From Deroplatys truncata (taxonomy: Eukaryota > Arthropoda > Insecta > Mantodea > Mantidae), in assembly GCA_030765065.1 (NCBI GenBank), contig CM060990.1:420245198-420309197 (forward strand): a stretch of DNA of 64,000 nucleotides, read 5' to 3'. Under the pieces are notes generated by a model, which was not told the origin of the DNA, ran no database searches, and worked only from the letters and a program-made list of their open reading frames with translations. Shown in pieces: positions 40,147 through 53,999 of the stretch (the first letter of the stretch is position 1; every line of letters starts with the position of its first letter). A program made the translations under genes and the position numbers.

Positions 40147-42129
40147 CTGAAGATATTAACAAAGTTTAAAATAATAATACCTATTTAATGCTTATTAATA
40201 TAAGTAGAAAAATTTTATTGTAATGCTGTGATATTAACGAGTAAGATGTTGGATGGTGATGTTATGCATTCACAATTACACAAGGTACTACATAAAACTA
40301 ATTAGTTCACATATTCTAAAACTTGGAGATTAATATGCAGTAGCCAAGCATATAATTTTTAAAAAATTCTAGAACATATAAAATATCTCCAAGAGCCAAA
40401 AATGGGAGGGATCTGTTAGCATACCTAGCAATTTTTGTAAAAATTGAGCTCATAGTGAAGAAAGAAAGACTGAATATGTCTTCTATAATATTATTGAGTA
40501 TATATGTAGCTAATCAGGCTCTCCCTGTAAAATTAAAGACTGGTTCACAACCGCCAGAGAACGGTAAGCAGAACGGAAGTGAGAACAGGAAGCAATGTAC
40601 CATATAAGATATTGGTTCACAACAGACCAGTAACGAGAACAGGAATTCATATCGATCACAAAGTGAAAGTTGATTTTGCGCACTGGGATTTCATTTGTTT
40701 TCAACTGACCAATGTTATTTTTTCACCTACTTCCAATTTAGCCAAGCCAACTCAAATTTTGGTAGAGTAAACATTATCTAAATGCATATACATTTCCGAT
40801 CCCTCTACTTCTGCCAAGCTATCATTCCTTTATTTGATGGCATACATTAAAATTGTTTATTGATCTTTTTTCTTTTCCACCGGTTTTAGCTGTTCTTTAT
40901 AGCTTTTGCCATTGTTTTTTAGGTAATAGCAAGTTTTGAGTTGCATTTAAACAAACTACAAATGACCTCTTCACCAGAGGAACCAACGCTGATTAGATTT
41001 GTGGGTATCGAGATGACGTTAGGAAGCACATTTACTACCAATTTCTTCCAGTTTCATGCTTACAGCTTGCTACTATAGAGAGCACTAGTGGCTGTTTCAT
41101 GTCACGGTCGCCTAGAATAACCTCTAGAGTGAAGAGTCTAATATGCACAATAGGGATCTAATATGGTGTGCCCGGGAATGAGAATGAGAAAGTTAAAAGT
41201 TGGGCAACTCTTCTTTCCTGGGAAGGCTTCCCATCGATTGTGAACACTCCCATTTGAATACATGTAATTCAAGTTTCTCATTCTCGGTTGTGAACCAGCC
41301 TTAAGTTTCATATATTATATAAAGTTTCATATAATAGTTTCATATGCATAAATAGCAAACATTACAATCTCTAAGTGATCTTATTCCAGAAACATGGCAT
41401 TCACCAAAACAGCAATGATGGAATGGTGTTAGGGTCATGTGAGCATACTCTTTCAGCTGATGGAAAAGATTGAAGTTGCATTCTATTTAGTTTTCTGTAA
41501 TTTTTTCACTCTGGAGTGGCTATGTTAAGATTCAGGCATTTCTTTTGAGGGATTTCAAGAATGAAAATGGCAGTGTCTCCTGTATCATCAAGAAAAACAA
41601 GAAAGCTGGAAGAAATTTTCCAATTTATGATTAAGAGGCGCTGTGAAAGGAAATTTTGAAGGAAGTGGGTGTTTTCCTTATATATAATTCATTTATTTAT
41701 TTACTATGGCAGAGCTAAGGCTAGCTGGCCTTCCTCTTCTACTCTGCCACACAGAAGAATCTTGAATACAATATAGTAATGATACATAAACATAAAAGTA
41801 ATACACTAATATGCCTACATCTGTAATTCAAATAAAATAACTGAATAGAAATGGTAAGAGATTGACTCCATTATAAAGTGAACTAGATAATTTTGTCTCA
41901 GTTAATAACAAAAGTAAAGGAATGAATGCATTCATACCCCAAGTGATTCAAAATGGGAGTTTACTTAAATAAGAAGAATGATGTAGGAAATTATTAAACA
42001 TTATGGGTAAAAGTGTTGCAGCATTAACTACTTAGTGTGTTAATTTAATCTTCTGTTTCTATGAGATGAAGAAGTGGAAGCTATATCTACTATGCAGATG
42101 AAGTCTGCAGTACTACTGAAGAATTACAA
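40147..42129. other. Presumed intron of the RapGAP gene, no other feature seen
   Basis: AT-rich sequence with no further exon recognised on the minus strand. At 40530-41310 a weakly inverted arrangement is visible (gctgtt, gttctcac, tggttcacaac near 40540-40640 against gttgtgaaccag near 41285), which may be the ends of an unidentified nonautonomous element. Confidence 0.35.
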
Positions 42130-42690
42130 GCCTTAATGGTGTAACAAAAGTGCTGGATGCTCTAAAATTAGTTAAATATATTTATTTTCCAAAAACTATA
42201 GACATTAATGCAGTTTTCTTTGCCATGTCAAACATAGAAATCTCCATTCTTCACCAACAAACCTGGCATTTTCCACATTTAAACTTTATTTGCTTTTCAT
42301 CTTCAGTCACTAAATATTAATCTGAAACTGCATATAAATCAAATTCCCTTAGTTAAAAAATGTATGTAATAAGATTGCTGGGAATCTGGATTGATCATGA
42401 ACTCTCATGGGAAACCTGTATATCACAGCTGGGCATTAAACTAAACCAATTATGCTATACCATTCATAGATTGGCTAACATGTACTCCATTCAAGTGCTA
42501 AAGATAGCATATTTCAGCTGTGTAGAGTCCCCAAACAGCTATGGCATCCCCTGTTGGGACCCTCTCCTAAAGCAATGCAAATTTTTATAATTCAAAAAAG
42601 AACATTAAAAGCAATTTTGAGAGTACCCACAAGAACACCTAAAATAAAGATACGTATTCGACAACCTTAAAATTTGCCTACTTCTTGTAT
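42130..42690 (+). pseudogene. LINE RT C-terminal fragment (relative of copy C)
   Basis: The open stretch 42360-42590 reads RLLGIWIDHELSWETCISQL, then YTIHRLANMYSIQVLKIAYF, then YGIPCWD, a layout typical of the region after the RT palm in jockey-like elements (KFLGxxxDxxLxWxxHI...LxxxxYxxxxSxxxYGxxxWG). Upstream and downstream frames are broken. Confidence 0.6.
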
Positions 42691-43165
42691 ATATATTGTA
42701 TTGTATTTATTTTATCCATAGAAATATGATACATAACTAATTACAAATTCAAGATGTAAGATTTAATAAAATTTAGAATACATAGGAAATGAAATAACGT
42801 AAAAAACTATACAGATTTAAGATGGAAATGTCAAATACCATATTTACAAAATAAAAGAAAAGATACAAAATGAATAAATATAAAGAGAAAACATGATGAA
42901 CTAACTTACTAAATACTCTTGTATAGAGTAAAAACATGCCTCACTTAAGAAATGTGTAGCTTTTGTTTAAAAGTCATTATTTTGTCAGCCTGTCTTATAT
43001 GATGAGGCACTTATTATACAATTGTGTACCATTATAGGTAAAGGAAAGTTCATACAGAGTGATATGTCCAATGTTTTATATATTTGAGCTTCCTCTTGTA
43101 TCATGCTGATGAGTCATTGCATAAGTCTTAAAATTATTTATACTGGCTTTAACATGTAATAGAAC

Positions 43166-43209
<44 letters not shown>

Positions 43210-44010
43210 AACATGGCAGGATCATTATTTTAAGTTCTTTAAAATATGCTCTGCAAATCACATATGATGATTGATTAACTATTATTCTTAGAACTTTTTT
43301 TTTTTTTTTTGCATTTTAACAACCTTTTTGGAATCTTTGAATTGCCCCAAAAAATGATGCCATAATTTAAAAGGGTATGAAAGTATGCAAAAAAACTCTA
43401 AATTTCATATACAAAAATAAAACTTACGTCCTTAAAAACTTAGATTATCATAACTACAATACAAGTAATCTCAACAACTTGCATTTCAATAGTCATGGGC
43501 TTACCAAGATCCTATTGAGCATTTCACACTTAGGTGTATTAATGCACATAAAATTAGATACCTACTGCGTTAAAAAGCTGAGTTCTCAAATCCTTTAAAA
43601 GTAAACTAAGAAAGCTGCTCCTAAAGAAACAGTATTTAAATATAAATGGCATTTTGAATTTTATGTTTTCCTCATTCCCCTGGTACAAGAAGTAAGTAAT
43701 GTTTATAGATTCTGTAAACAGTTGCTCACTGTTATAGTATATCTGTATTCAAATATGTATTTTAAATTAATTGTAGCTTGAAAACTTGACCAAAGATTTG
43801 AACTGTTGTATTTAGCTAAACCATTATCAACATGTATATAAACTATTGTAAATATTTCATATGATGACATGTCCAAGAGCAACGTTAATTGTTCCCAAAG
43901 GATGAAAATAAATATCAAATAGCGATAGATTCACTTATGAATTCTGCACTAAGACTTGAAATAAATTTCCAAATACAAGTAACATTTTCTATGATCAGAA
44001 TAAATATTAC
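42691..44010. other. AT-rich spacer, no gene seen
   Basis: Apart from the AT microsatellite and a poly-T run at about 43298-43311, nothing stands out. Confidence 0.4.
43169..43207 (+). repeat. (AT)n microsatellite
   Basis: About nineteen AT units. Confidence 0.97.
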
Positions 44011-44711
44011 GAGGGGCATCCAATAAGTAAGTTTCCCTATTTTATAAAAAGCATTACACACAATTGATCATGTTGAATTAATTTTATTTATATTGTACAA
44101 TCCTTCTGTTACTTTTCTACATACTAAACTTTTTTTTTTCCAAGCATTTTTGGGACGTGACACAAGTTTTTCCAAGCCAGTGTTGTACCAGGTCAGCTCC
44201 TGTGCTCGCAACCAGCTGTTCACTGATTTGACTTCATCATTGGCGTTAAAAGTGCTTACCTTTGAGTTGGAGGAACATGTGAAAATCACTTGGGGCAAGC
44301 TCTGGTGAATACGGAGGATACGAGAGAATTTCCAAGTTGAATCTTGACCCAGGCGGAGCTCAGAAGATTCAACTGGGAAGCTTTCTCGCATCCTCCATAT
44401 TCACCAGATCTTTTCCCCAAGTGATTTTCACATGTTCCCCTAACTCAAAGGTCATCATGGAGGTAAGCACTTTAACACCATGATGAAGATCAATCAGAAG
44501 TGAACAGCTGGTTGCGAGCACAGAACCTGACCTGGTACAACACTGGCTTGGAAAAACTTGTATCACATCCCCAAAAATGCTCGGAGAACATGTTGACTAT
44601 GTAGAAAAGTAATAAAAGGATTGTAAAATATGAATAGAATTAATTCAACATGATCAATTATATGTAATGTTTTTTATAAAATAGGTAAACTTACTTATTG
44701 GACGATCCCCA
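44011..44711. mobile_element. Mariner-derived foldback element with ~340-bp arms
   Basis: The left arm (44011 to about 44344) and right arm (about 44363 to 44710) are imperfect reverse complements. They begin gaggggcatccaataagtaag and end with its reverse complement, with a spacer of about 18 bp. Both arms encode the C-terminal part of a mariner transposase facing outward (blocks like SPDLAPSDFH, then a WYNTGLEKLVSR-type end), each degenerate. It is two mariner 3' ends joined head to head. Confidence 0.85.
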
Positions 44712-46050
44712 TATTATAGTAGAAACATTTTTTATATCTTGTCCCAAAGCATACTTAAGTAGACCTTGCTGCATTTACTAATAAACCCCAAATATGTGGA
44801 AGCAGCATGGCGCAGTATTCTCTTTTTTTTGTGGATACTCATGGAAGAAGCCTTGCTCAAGAAAGAGCAACACCAAAGACATCTCCTTAGCTAGAGCCTT
44901 GGTGAAGTGCAGTGTAGAAATCAATTAAATGCTAAAGAATGCACATTAGAAAACCAGCAATTTTGCAAAGGATGGATATGGCAGTTATTGATGGTAGTAT
45001 TTACATTGTCAATTGTGAGCCTGAAAATGTGAAACCATGTGTGGTAAATGCAGCAGACACACTGAAGCACACATATGCTACAGTTGTAAAAGTTCTCCAA
45101 CTATATGACAAGCTCCAAATTGTTGGGACCAAAAAATAATGAAGGTGAACTCAAACATAACCTTCACGTGTAAAGAATATATCCATGAAAGGCTGATATA
45201 CATATTCAGTGTTAAATGTCATCCTCACACGAAGTATGGTATGCATTTTAACAAAAAGCGGAAAAAGCTACTTTGGGAATCAATGCCAAAAATTATCACT
45301 GATTTTTATATGAAAACATGTGGCAAATAATCGGTAATAGTGGAAGTAGACCAATTGGCCAGTATATAACATGTAAACACTGGGGTTTAAAAGATAAGGA
45401 TCAGCAAGCAAGATTAGAGCTCTAGCCAAAACCCCCTGTGATGATCAGAGTGGAAATATGGAGTACAAGGTATGTGAAGTAGGAAGGATGAACAAAAAGG
45501 TAAGAAATTATTAATATACAAAGCATAAATAATAAAATAACTTATTTGGAGGTCATTCTTAATTTAGGTTGTAAGAGTGCTGATATAATTTCCACGACAA
45601 TTTGGTTCAGAATTGAAAATGCAAATAACAGGTATAACAAATTTTAAAGTAGCATCAGCATATTGTAGCAAAGTAGCATACTGAAGTTAAGTATTAAAAA
45701 ATGGAGGATAATGTATTTCAGTTTAATAAAATACTGAAGCTGAAGTACTATAGGAATTTCATTACCAAGGTCATGAGAAATACTTTGAGTTAGCCATAAT
45801 TGAACTTTCATTAAAAGCAATTATGTTCCCAGACAGCAATTTCTATACCTTTCTCTCAAAACTTGGTATGTTTATACATAAATTAAGTTTAAGATAAACA
45901 TTTTAATTATCTGTGGAAACTGGGACATACCTAATTTCTTGTGGACAACCCTAAGCTGAGCTGTAGAACTTACTTTTAAAAGAAGTGTTCTTCCACACAA
46001 GCCATGTGTTGGACAAGGTTGAGGTAGAATCAGATGACTGAAAAATTCAA
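44712..46050. other. Spacer with a faint coding-like trace
   Basis: From 44939 to 45470 adjoining open frames (GSIYIVNCEPENV, TLKHTYATVVKVLQLYDKL) look like a decayed protein, probably from a transposon. I cannot identify it. Confidence 0.3.
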
Positions 46051-46124
46051 TGCCATAGCCAGGATTTGAACCACGGCCTTCTGGTCTCCGTGCGGTTGCT
46101 CTACCCACTGAGCTACCATGGCAA
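46051..46124 (-). repeat. tRNA-derived SINE head, copy 1
   Basis: On the minus strand the sequence begins gttgccatggtagctcagtg (A box) and has ggttcaaatcc (B box). The ends tgccat and atggca pair like an acceptor stem. The anticodon arm is not normal, so this is a SINE head and not a functional tRNA. Upstream cagttggggaatttaatgt is shared with copies 2 and 3. Confidence 0.8.
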
Positions 46125-46380
46125 CATACTGGTATAACATTAAATTCCCCAACTGATTTTCATTTTTCCTGGTAAACCATAAGGAGATCTCAAATTGTAT
46201 TGAGATGATATACCCCAATGGTGACTTACAATGCTGTAAATACTTTTAAGTCCCGGGCTTCATAGTTTTGACCCCTATTAGGTCAATTAAAATAATATTA
46301 ATTAATACAATTTGAGATCTCCTTGTGGTTTACCAGAAAAAGGCAAAGCAGTTGGGGAATTTAATGTCGTACCGGCATGT

Positions 46381-46453
46381 TGCCATGGTAACTCATGGTT
46401 AGAGCAACTGGACGGAGACTGGGAGATCCGCAGTTCAAATCCTGGCTATGGCA
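46381..46453 (+). repeat. tRNA-derived SINE head, copy 2
   Basis: Same family as copy 1 but inverted relative to it, about 330 bp apart, with tgccatggtaactcatggtt and agttcaaatcctggctatgg. The A box is degraded. Shared sequence extends on both sides. Confidence 0.8.
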
Positions 46454-46489
46454 TTGAATTTTCCAGTTGTCTAATTCTACCTTACTTTT

Positions 46490-48926
46490 AGAAGTTTAAC
46501 TTAGAAAATAACATAATCATTGCTACATGACTAATGAATCAAGAACACTGATATAATTACCAGCGAAGTAGGTATCCATTTTGCTTATATTCTGCTATTT
46601 GAATGCCATAAGTAATAAAAAGTTAAATGGTACAGTATGAAATCAATATTGTTAACGGTTTAGATACAGGAATGGCTGAAATTTTTTAGTATTTCGGTTG
46701 TAGGTTCTTATTTAAAATATTCTGAAAATTTTATGTTCTGTCGTATAAACATAAAAAATATGTGAATTTGAAAAGGAATAGTGTGTCTTGAAATTATATT
46801 ACACCATTAAGAGCATGTGTAATTCTGTCAAATCCAACACCTTTTTACTCTGATCTCCATTCCAAGTTAGGTGAACACATTCTTGACCTGTCATTTAAAT
46901 TTCATAATGGAATCTCATAAAACATCAAAGTATTCAAACAGAAACTTAGCGCTTAAGAATGAAAGTTGCTTTCCATACAAAGTGCTACCTCACATGTTAA
47001 CACCACACCTGGTGTTGACATAATATGTAAACCAATACACGATGGTGAGCTAACTGAGTGCTGTAAATAACATGTTTATAACCATGGTTTTCTTTCATTA
47101 ATTTTGCAATATTTTTGTTCAACTTTGTTTTTAATTTTAGAGAATAATTTAGTGTTTTTTTGTTATTATAATTCATTATTGTACTTTTAAATATTCTAAA
47201 AGTAAAGCAAAAACTTAGAAATACTTTCTGATGTTGCAATCCTTTCAAACTTGAAAGACATTGTTCAAAAGTCTGTAAAAGATAGGTAAAAAGTGGCATG
47301 CATAAAATGGTTCCTTATTTAGGGTTAGGGTATGTGACTTGTGACCATGTTGCCTTAGAATTTAAAAAATGAATGTTACTGCTCCTGATGCAGATACTGG
47401 AGCTGAAAGTAAGATTGGTAGATCAAAAAGCACAGAAGAATAATCACAAGCACATTTCTCAACAAATGACAAGTTATATGCACCAACAAATTAGAGAGAT
47501 GCAAATGTTTACAATCTGAATAAACTTTTAATGCTGGTAGATCAGTCCCCCATTTCTATACTAAACTTTCAAGTGCTAAATGCACAGCAAAAGCCACTTC
47601 TGTGAATAAAGCAATGAACAGAAACGTTTTTAATGTTGGTGCTGAGATTAATGAGAGGCAAGAAATGATAAATAAATTTAAAGAAAGATTTTTGTATGTA
47701 AAAACAGCAAATGAAAAGTGTATGATTTTAATTTCCCTTCCATTAAGTTCAAGCTAATACAGGATAACACCTGCATTTGGAGAGTTTCCTTTCATTGCTA
47801 CTGTGAAATTGACGCAAGTAACAAACTGTATAATTACATTTCCAAACAGGAAATGTTAATATAATATCCCTGATAATGCAGTTAAAGATGCAAAAATTTT
47901 CTACCAAGATGACAATATTAGATGAATTATACCAGGAATCAAAAAACAGATACTATCTGACTGGGAAATTTTAAAAAACAACAATGCTACTTCTACTCAA
48001 CTTAACTCTGTAATGGAATATTGTGATATAGCTGTTGGAAGTGCATTATAACAGAATCAAAAAGTCAGAAAATACAAGACAAAGTTGAATTTTTCCATTT
48101 CCGAGATTCTGTTATGTACTTCACACACAAATATTACACACCATCACAATTGAAATGAATAAGTTCTAAAATTATACTGATTTTGTTTCTTAAGGTGCTA
48201 CTTTTTAAGGGGGACTTGGATTTAGTTGCCATTTCATATTTGTTTATCTGTGATTACTATGTATTGTTGCTCTATTTAATAAACTCAATTTGCTTAAACT
48301 TTCTGTAATAAAATTACTGGCAATAATGCCAGTCGATATGGATGTGGTACAAGACGTTCTATAAGAAGCTTGGAAAACAGTTTGTACTTAACGGATTCTG
48401 GGAAAATAAACAATGTTTCTTATCTATGTTATTTTACTTTCTGTGCACCATTCAGGAAGTAATCAGAACAGTGCTGTTTTTGGAAATGGTGTGGGAATTT
48501 CAAGTTTCCTTCCCAGACAATACTTACAGTAATTGACAAAAAATGCACAGTTGTCCAAAAAAGATTCAAACAAGGCATCCTAATTGTAAGATTGGGGCTT
48601 TGGGATTTCCATGCCTGAAAACCCAAACAACTCAGAATGGGATATGGAATGTTTGTGTTTAACAGTTAGCAAGTACATGATGCTTTTGTTTGTGAGCTTA
48701 TAGAGATATGAACACTAGAACATAAAAGACTGAAAACTATTATTGATTTAATACAGGAAATGGTCTGCAAAAACCCATCAGAAATTGAAAATGAAAATGT
48801 CCCAGTAATGAAAGTGAAAATGTCGCAGTAATAATACTCTTAATAATGTGCACAACCTTGTTACACAAAAACTTAATTCAACTTATCTGCAAGCAAGGAT
48901 ATTATTGCACCAGTTCCAAACAGTCA
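46490..48926. other. Spacer, no gene recognised
   Basis: AT-rich sequence. At 47370-48110 a decayed coding-like stretch (NKFKERFLYVKTANEKCMIL) may come from an unidentified transposon. I find nothing else. Confidence 0.35.
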
Positions 48927-49212
48927 TCCTCCATGGTGTAGTGGTTATCATGCTAGCCTCTAGTTCCTAAGGTTGTGGGTTTAAACCTGACAGAGGGCGA
49001 TGAATTTTTTTGGGCATAAAAATCCTTAGCATGACTTCCTTTGGAAGGGAAGTAAAGCTGGTGGTCCTGTGTCATAGATTTATGGCATGTTAAAGAACCT
49101 CAAACCTGATAAAGAGGCCTCTTAGCAAAAATTACCAGTCTTTCATGCCCAATATAGAATGGGATGCTAAGGGCTACGTCTGTTAAAGAGCATCCATAAA
49201 TAAAAAAAACTC
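48927..49212 (+). repeat. tRNA-derived SINE, second family
   Basis: The head reads ccatggtgtagtggttatca (A box) and gtgggtttaaacc (B box), with cctc and gagg ends that could pair. A tRNA-unrelated body follows, ending in ataaataaaaaaaac at about 49210. Confidence 0.75.
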
Positions 49213-49325
49213 AATTCAAGTTCCAAGCAACAGAGTTTTATAGAAACATGTGCTTTGTATTCATTTCATAACACTTAAACCACAATGGTTCAGGAGTACC
49301 CTATTTTCAAACAACCCTCCCCCGC

Positions 49326-49326
<1 letters not shown>

Positions 49327-49374
<48 letters not shown>
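49327..49374 (+). repeat. Poly-A run of 48 bases
   Basis: An uninterrupted A tract, preceded by a C-rich stretch. Confidence 0.97.
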
Positions 49375-49375
<1 letters not shown>

Positions 49376-52210
49376 AGTAAAGCTTATGCAAACCATGCTA
49401 AAGCAGTGTTACAGTTAAACAACTACAATTTTAAAATATACTACTTTATTGCAAATAAAAATAATAGAAATATAAAAAATGCTTTTGAACATATTAAATA
49501 ATGAATATGATTCTTAAGTACCAGTAAAATGGTGCACTTTTGCCACTTATGGCTTAAAGCCTATGTGAAGGCATAGAGGGCATCATCAAGCAATTAGTTG
49601 CACATACTAGTCTGAATGGGATCCTGATTTCAACTTCCAAAGAACTCTATGAAAGAACAAAATCCAATGTAAGAGGGATTGTATTTTTATTCTTGTAAAG
49701 AACACTAAGAAGAAACAAAACTTCTTTCTAACAAACTTGCTACAGAAGAATATTTCCAGAAACAGAAGTATTCATTGTGTAGATCCCATTAACACAAAAA
49801 TAGCCATGAAAACATATTTTAGTTCATCCAAAGGAAGTTGAAATCATACATGTGCCAATGTGCCTTAAGCAATTACAAGCTGTTACACCATGACCATGCT
49901 TGTTATTTAATTGGCGAGTTATTAAGTTTTAATTTATAACTCTCATTTTTAAACTTTTCATAATTAAAGTTTTACCACTTGAACAAACAAAAAAAAACCA
50001 AAAAAAAAAGGAAATAAAAATCTATAGGTACTACAGTATCAATTTGTTTTGTGTCAGCAAAGCTATTGTTTGTTTTTGCTATCATATTTGAAACAAGCCA
50101 TTAATTTATTACCATTAATTAAAATTTTCATAATGGCCCAAAAATGTGTAAATAAGCCTTTTATGTGCTCTGTAATGATACCTTATAAATTTATGTATGA
50201 TTATTTTTAAAATCACAATTTTTTTTAAAGTGTGTATTCTAAGAATAACATTTTAATTCTCCAAAACATCTGAACAACAGCCTCTATGCATCTAATTTTG
50301 AGTGTGATTCATGTAACACATGGAGCTGCTTTTTATGTAAGAACAAACAAATTTGGTGTTGTTGATGTTTTTGCCATAATGATCCAGTATGTTTCACTGA
50401 AAGGATCAGCAGTAATAGACATAAGTTGCTCAGTTCATAAAGCACAAGTAACTAACTTACCAATAAATTCTGCAAATGCTGATCATATAAATATTAAGAA
50501 AAGAGTATTATAAAAATTATGAAAAGAACCTCCTGTGAGGGTCCTGTTATACACGAGGACTTGGAATAAAGTTTATACTTATGAAGAAGAGAATTCAAAA
50601 TTTAATGCATTTAGACATTCTTGTAGTTTAATAGCAGTATTTGCTACCAGAAAATCAGGATAAGGAATAATAGAACAGCAGCATAGGAGACACAGGTTAT
50701 CCAGGGGTCATCTATATATCTTAAAAAACAAAAAAGAGTAAAGATTCGTAAACAGGCCATAAAGAGAAACTGCTGTCTCAGAGTAAACAAGAAATTACAT
50801 TGAAAACTATAACAAAGCATATAAAAATATTAGGAATGCATGAATAATGTAAAACTATAAGAAATTATTAAAATCTACTAACAAAACAAGGGCAGCTCAG
50901 CAGGTGATTAAAAAGGAAGCAGTGATAGGGAACTATAAAGGTCAGCATACTGCATTATGACAGAAAGTAAATTACTCACAAATCCAAAATTAATTGTTAA
51001 ATTATTAATATCCATTTTATAGAGTTTGGAGACAAATTTAGAAAAAAAGAAAAATGTATTACCAGAGGTACTGTAGAACATGCTATGCACCCTAGACAAT
51101 ATCACTGAAATCAAAAGAAGTCTACAATGGCATGATCCTTAACCATGATGAAAAGAGAGAAATGAACAAATGAAAAATAACAGCAATTGTTGTTCTAATA
51201 ATGAACCTCTGTATCTATGGGCAATGCAAATGGAACATTGCTGGGTTGTCCTAAGACAAGAAAAGGGCATTGCAAAATAATGTTACTATTCCATGGTATC
51301 AATGTAATCACCATTAGTGCAGCTTGCATCATTACTGACAGTCTTAAATTCTAAAAGATTCCAAGGCCTAACACCTACTTGCTACCAAAATTTAGGCAAA
51401 TGGCAGGTTTTAGGGGTGCAAAGAATTTAAGTGCACAGGGGTAAGAAGAATAGTTTTAGGAGCAAAAAGAGTTTAAGTGCACAGTTTGAAGCTGTTAAAG
51501 AAATAGGCTATACTGAGGATAAGAGCGAAATCATCAAGTTAGAAGCATGAAAAACAGCAGTATCTTCAAACTCTATTCAGTCCACAGCCTACCTGGAAAT
51601 GCACTAGAGTTTGAATCTCTAATACTGTCGTCTAAAGCAATTCTACTGGAAGACTGAAATGCGCATTCATTAAGTGGGGTTATCATGACACAATGCTGCT
51701 AGAAAACAGATTGCGGAAATTCTCTGCACTAAAGCAATAAAATACTCATATATAAAGACACTGACCCAGGCACCTATCTTCCTAACTTCCTGGACATGCT
51801 TGTTGTATCTGGTGATAGAAATAAAAATGCAGAAAGAATCAAAGAAGATTTGGGATCTGGACAAAGACCAATAATTGCCTGTATTACTATTAATTTCAAC
51901 AAGAATAGACACATAAACTCTGCTAAGTTATCCTGAAATATCAAGAAAGCAATCTGTGCCAACTTCGTTAAGTTGTTTCATTTACACTGCTGGAAGCCGA
52001 TGTCAATTTGATTTAGCATTCAGAAAGCTTTTATTAAGTTTTGACCAACATTTAAACCAGTGTGTTAAATATGGATCTCATGAAGGAGAGTAAAGCAGTG
52101 CAAACCTTTTTGGACATAAGAACTATAAATAATTTGAAGTACAGTGAGAAATACTTCAAGAACAGAGCACAGGAAATATGGAAAATGCTCTAGCAGGGAA
52201 GCAACAAAAT
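49375..52210. other. AT-rich spacer, no gene seen
   Basis: Only short open frames occur, none with recognisable features. Confidence 0.4.
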
Positions 52211-52213
52211 GCT

Positions 52214-52325
52214 AGGTTGAGAGAGAGGGAGAGGGAGAGGGAGAGGGAGAGGGAGAGAGAGGGAGAGGGAGGGGGAGGGGAGAGAGAGGGGGAGGGAGAG
52301 GGAGAGAGGGAGGGAGAGAGAGAGA
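52214..52325 (+). repeat. (GGGAGA)n purine microsatellite
   Basis: A purine-only tract of GGGAGA and GAGA units. Confidence 0.96.
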
Positions 52326-53059
52326 TTCTAGTTGACTAAAGAAAACGTTTTAATCACTTTATTACACACATTAATTACCAGGCAGATGGCACCAGGCTCA
52401 CAAACAAGTATTTAGCTAGTCCTTCAATAAATGCTCCTGCATAAATAAGTAGCCAATAAGCTACTGTCAAAAGCAAGTTATTGTCTCTTCAGAGGCTTTT
52501 GAGCCAGTGGAAGGGGAAGATAAGGAATTTGCATGGTTGGCACGTTAGCTAGAACAAAGAACAGCCACATGAAGCTGAACTGGCTGCGTGCCAGCAGTTA
52601 TTACCTTTCCCTCTCCACTGGCTCCAAAGACTCTGAACAGACAATACTTCTGATTCTGAAATACCTAATGCACTGTTAATGCAGTTGCATGAAGAAGGGA
52701 GAAGTATGAAAGATATTATGTCATACATGGCTAACATCAGAAACCAACCATCATAACTATCCCACAACAGACTGGATGGCCCCCTGATCAGATGAATCTA
52801 AAATGGCTGGTGCAGGAGTATTCAACAACATTTTCTCTCACTCTGCATTGATAGGAAGAAGCAGAACTACATTTGATGGTAAGATTAGCTGGGTATAGTC
52901 AGAGAGAGATACTCACAGAAATATGTGTGGTGCCCCTTATCCCCAAGTAAATCTTTTATGTTTATAGGAAGATCCATGAGCCGTACCACAAGTTTGCTGG
53001 ATTGTTACAAGTCTGAACATGATCCTATTGTGTGAGGATGCTGTGTTTTTGAATGTCAG
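52326..53059. other. Spacer, no gene seen
   Basis: Nothing recognised. Confidence 0.4.
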
Positions 53060-53530
53060 CCAATATATTTGTTGCTGTAACATAATGGATAGAAACTTAT
53101 TCACAGAGTTTATCGAACATAAACAACATCCTGCACTATGGAAAGTAAAATCAAAGGAGTACATAAACAAAAATTTAATATATGCAGGTTTGAATGCTTT
53201 GATAAAAGTATGCCAGAAATTTAATTTTAATGCTGATCATGTTGCAGTGAAGAAGAAATTCCAGTCTTTGCAGAATGCATTTTGCAAAGATGTAAACGGG
53301 TGGAAAGCTCAAAAAGAAGTGGGATAGCAGCAGATGATATTTATAAACTGAGTTTGTGGTATTTTTATCTGTTGCTATTTACCTGAGACTGGGAAGAGAC
53401 CTCTTAAAGTCTTATTAATCTAGACATTTCTCCAAATATTATGCAAGAAAATTAAGATGGTGATGAGGAGGATCAAAGAAATGCAGTTATGGAGATCACT
53501 TATGAATTGGAGGATAACATTTCTATGTTA
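53060..53530 (+). pseudogene. MADF-domain transposon accessory protein, degenerate
   Basis: The frame ending at 53327 reads LFTEFIEHKQHPALWKVKSK, then VAVKKKFQSLQNAFCKDV, the pattern of a MADF DNA-binding domain. After a frame break a GIAADDIYKLSLWYFYLLLF block follows (about 53320-53380), which in related proteins joins the MADF domain to the tail. Such proteins are the second ORF of ALP1-type PIF/Harbinger elements. Confidence 0.7.
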
Positions 53531-53999
53531 AGCTAGCTTTAATTTACAGAGTAGAACTATATTTACACCAACAATATATTATGAGTTGTACTTTTGATTC
53601 TGAAAACCCTCTGGACTTGCTGAATTTTTCAGTGAACGTATGTAGCCTAGTTAATGTTATTCTAATAGCTTCAATAACTGTGCATAGATAAGGAGGTATA
53701 CTTGCAGAAATGATCATGGTGATAATTTTGGCAATATAGAACATGGTGTTCTTACACTTGTTGCCCATAAAGACACTATTGCTCAACACATATATTCATC
53801 AGATTTTATTCAGGTAGTGAAAATGTATGGGCTTATTGACTGTGACTGCAAATTAATTGTTACATGTTCTGGCTCATGAATCAGTGTAGTTTTTACAAGA
53901 CAACAAATCATATCTTATGTGTGCTGTTGATTCAAAGCAAAAACTTGGCATTGTAAGTGGTATACCTAATTTAGAATTATACAGTGAACAGCACAAGAA

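Noticed and set aside
46051..46124. Functional tRNA gene
   Set aside because: The A and B boxes and acceptor pairing are present, but the anticodon arm does not fold normally and diverged copies occur elsewhere, so it is a SINE.
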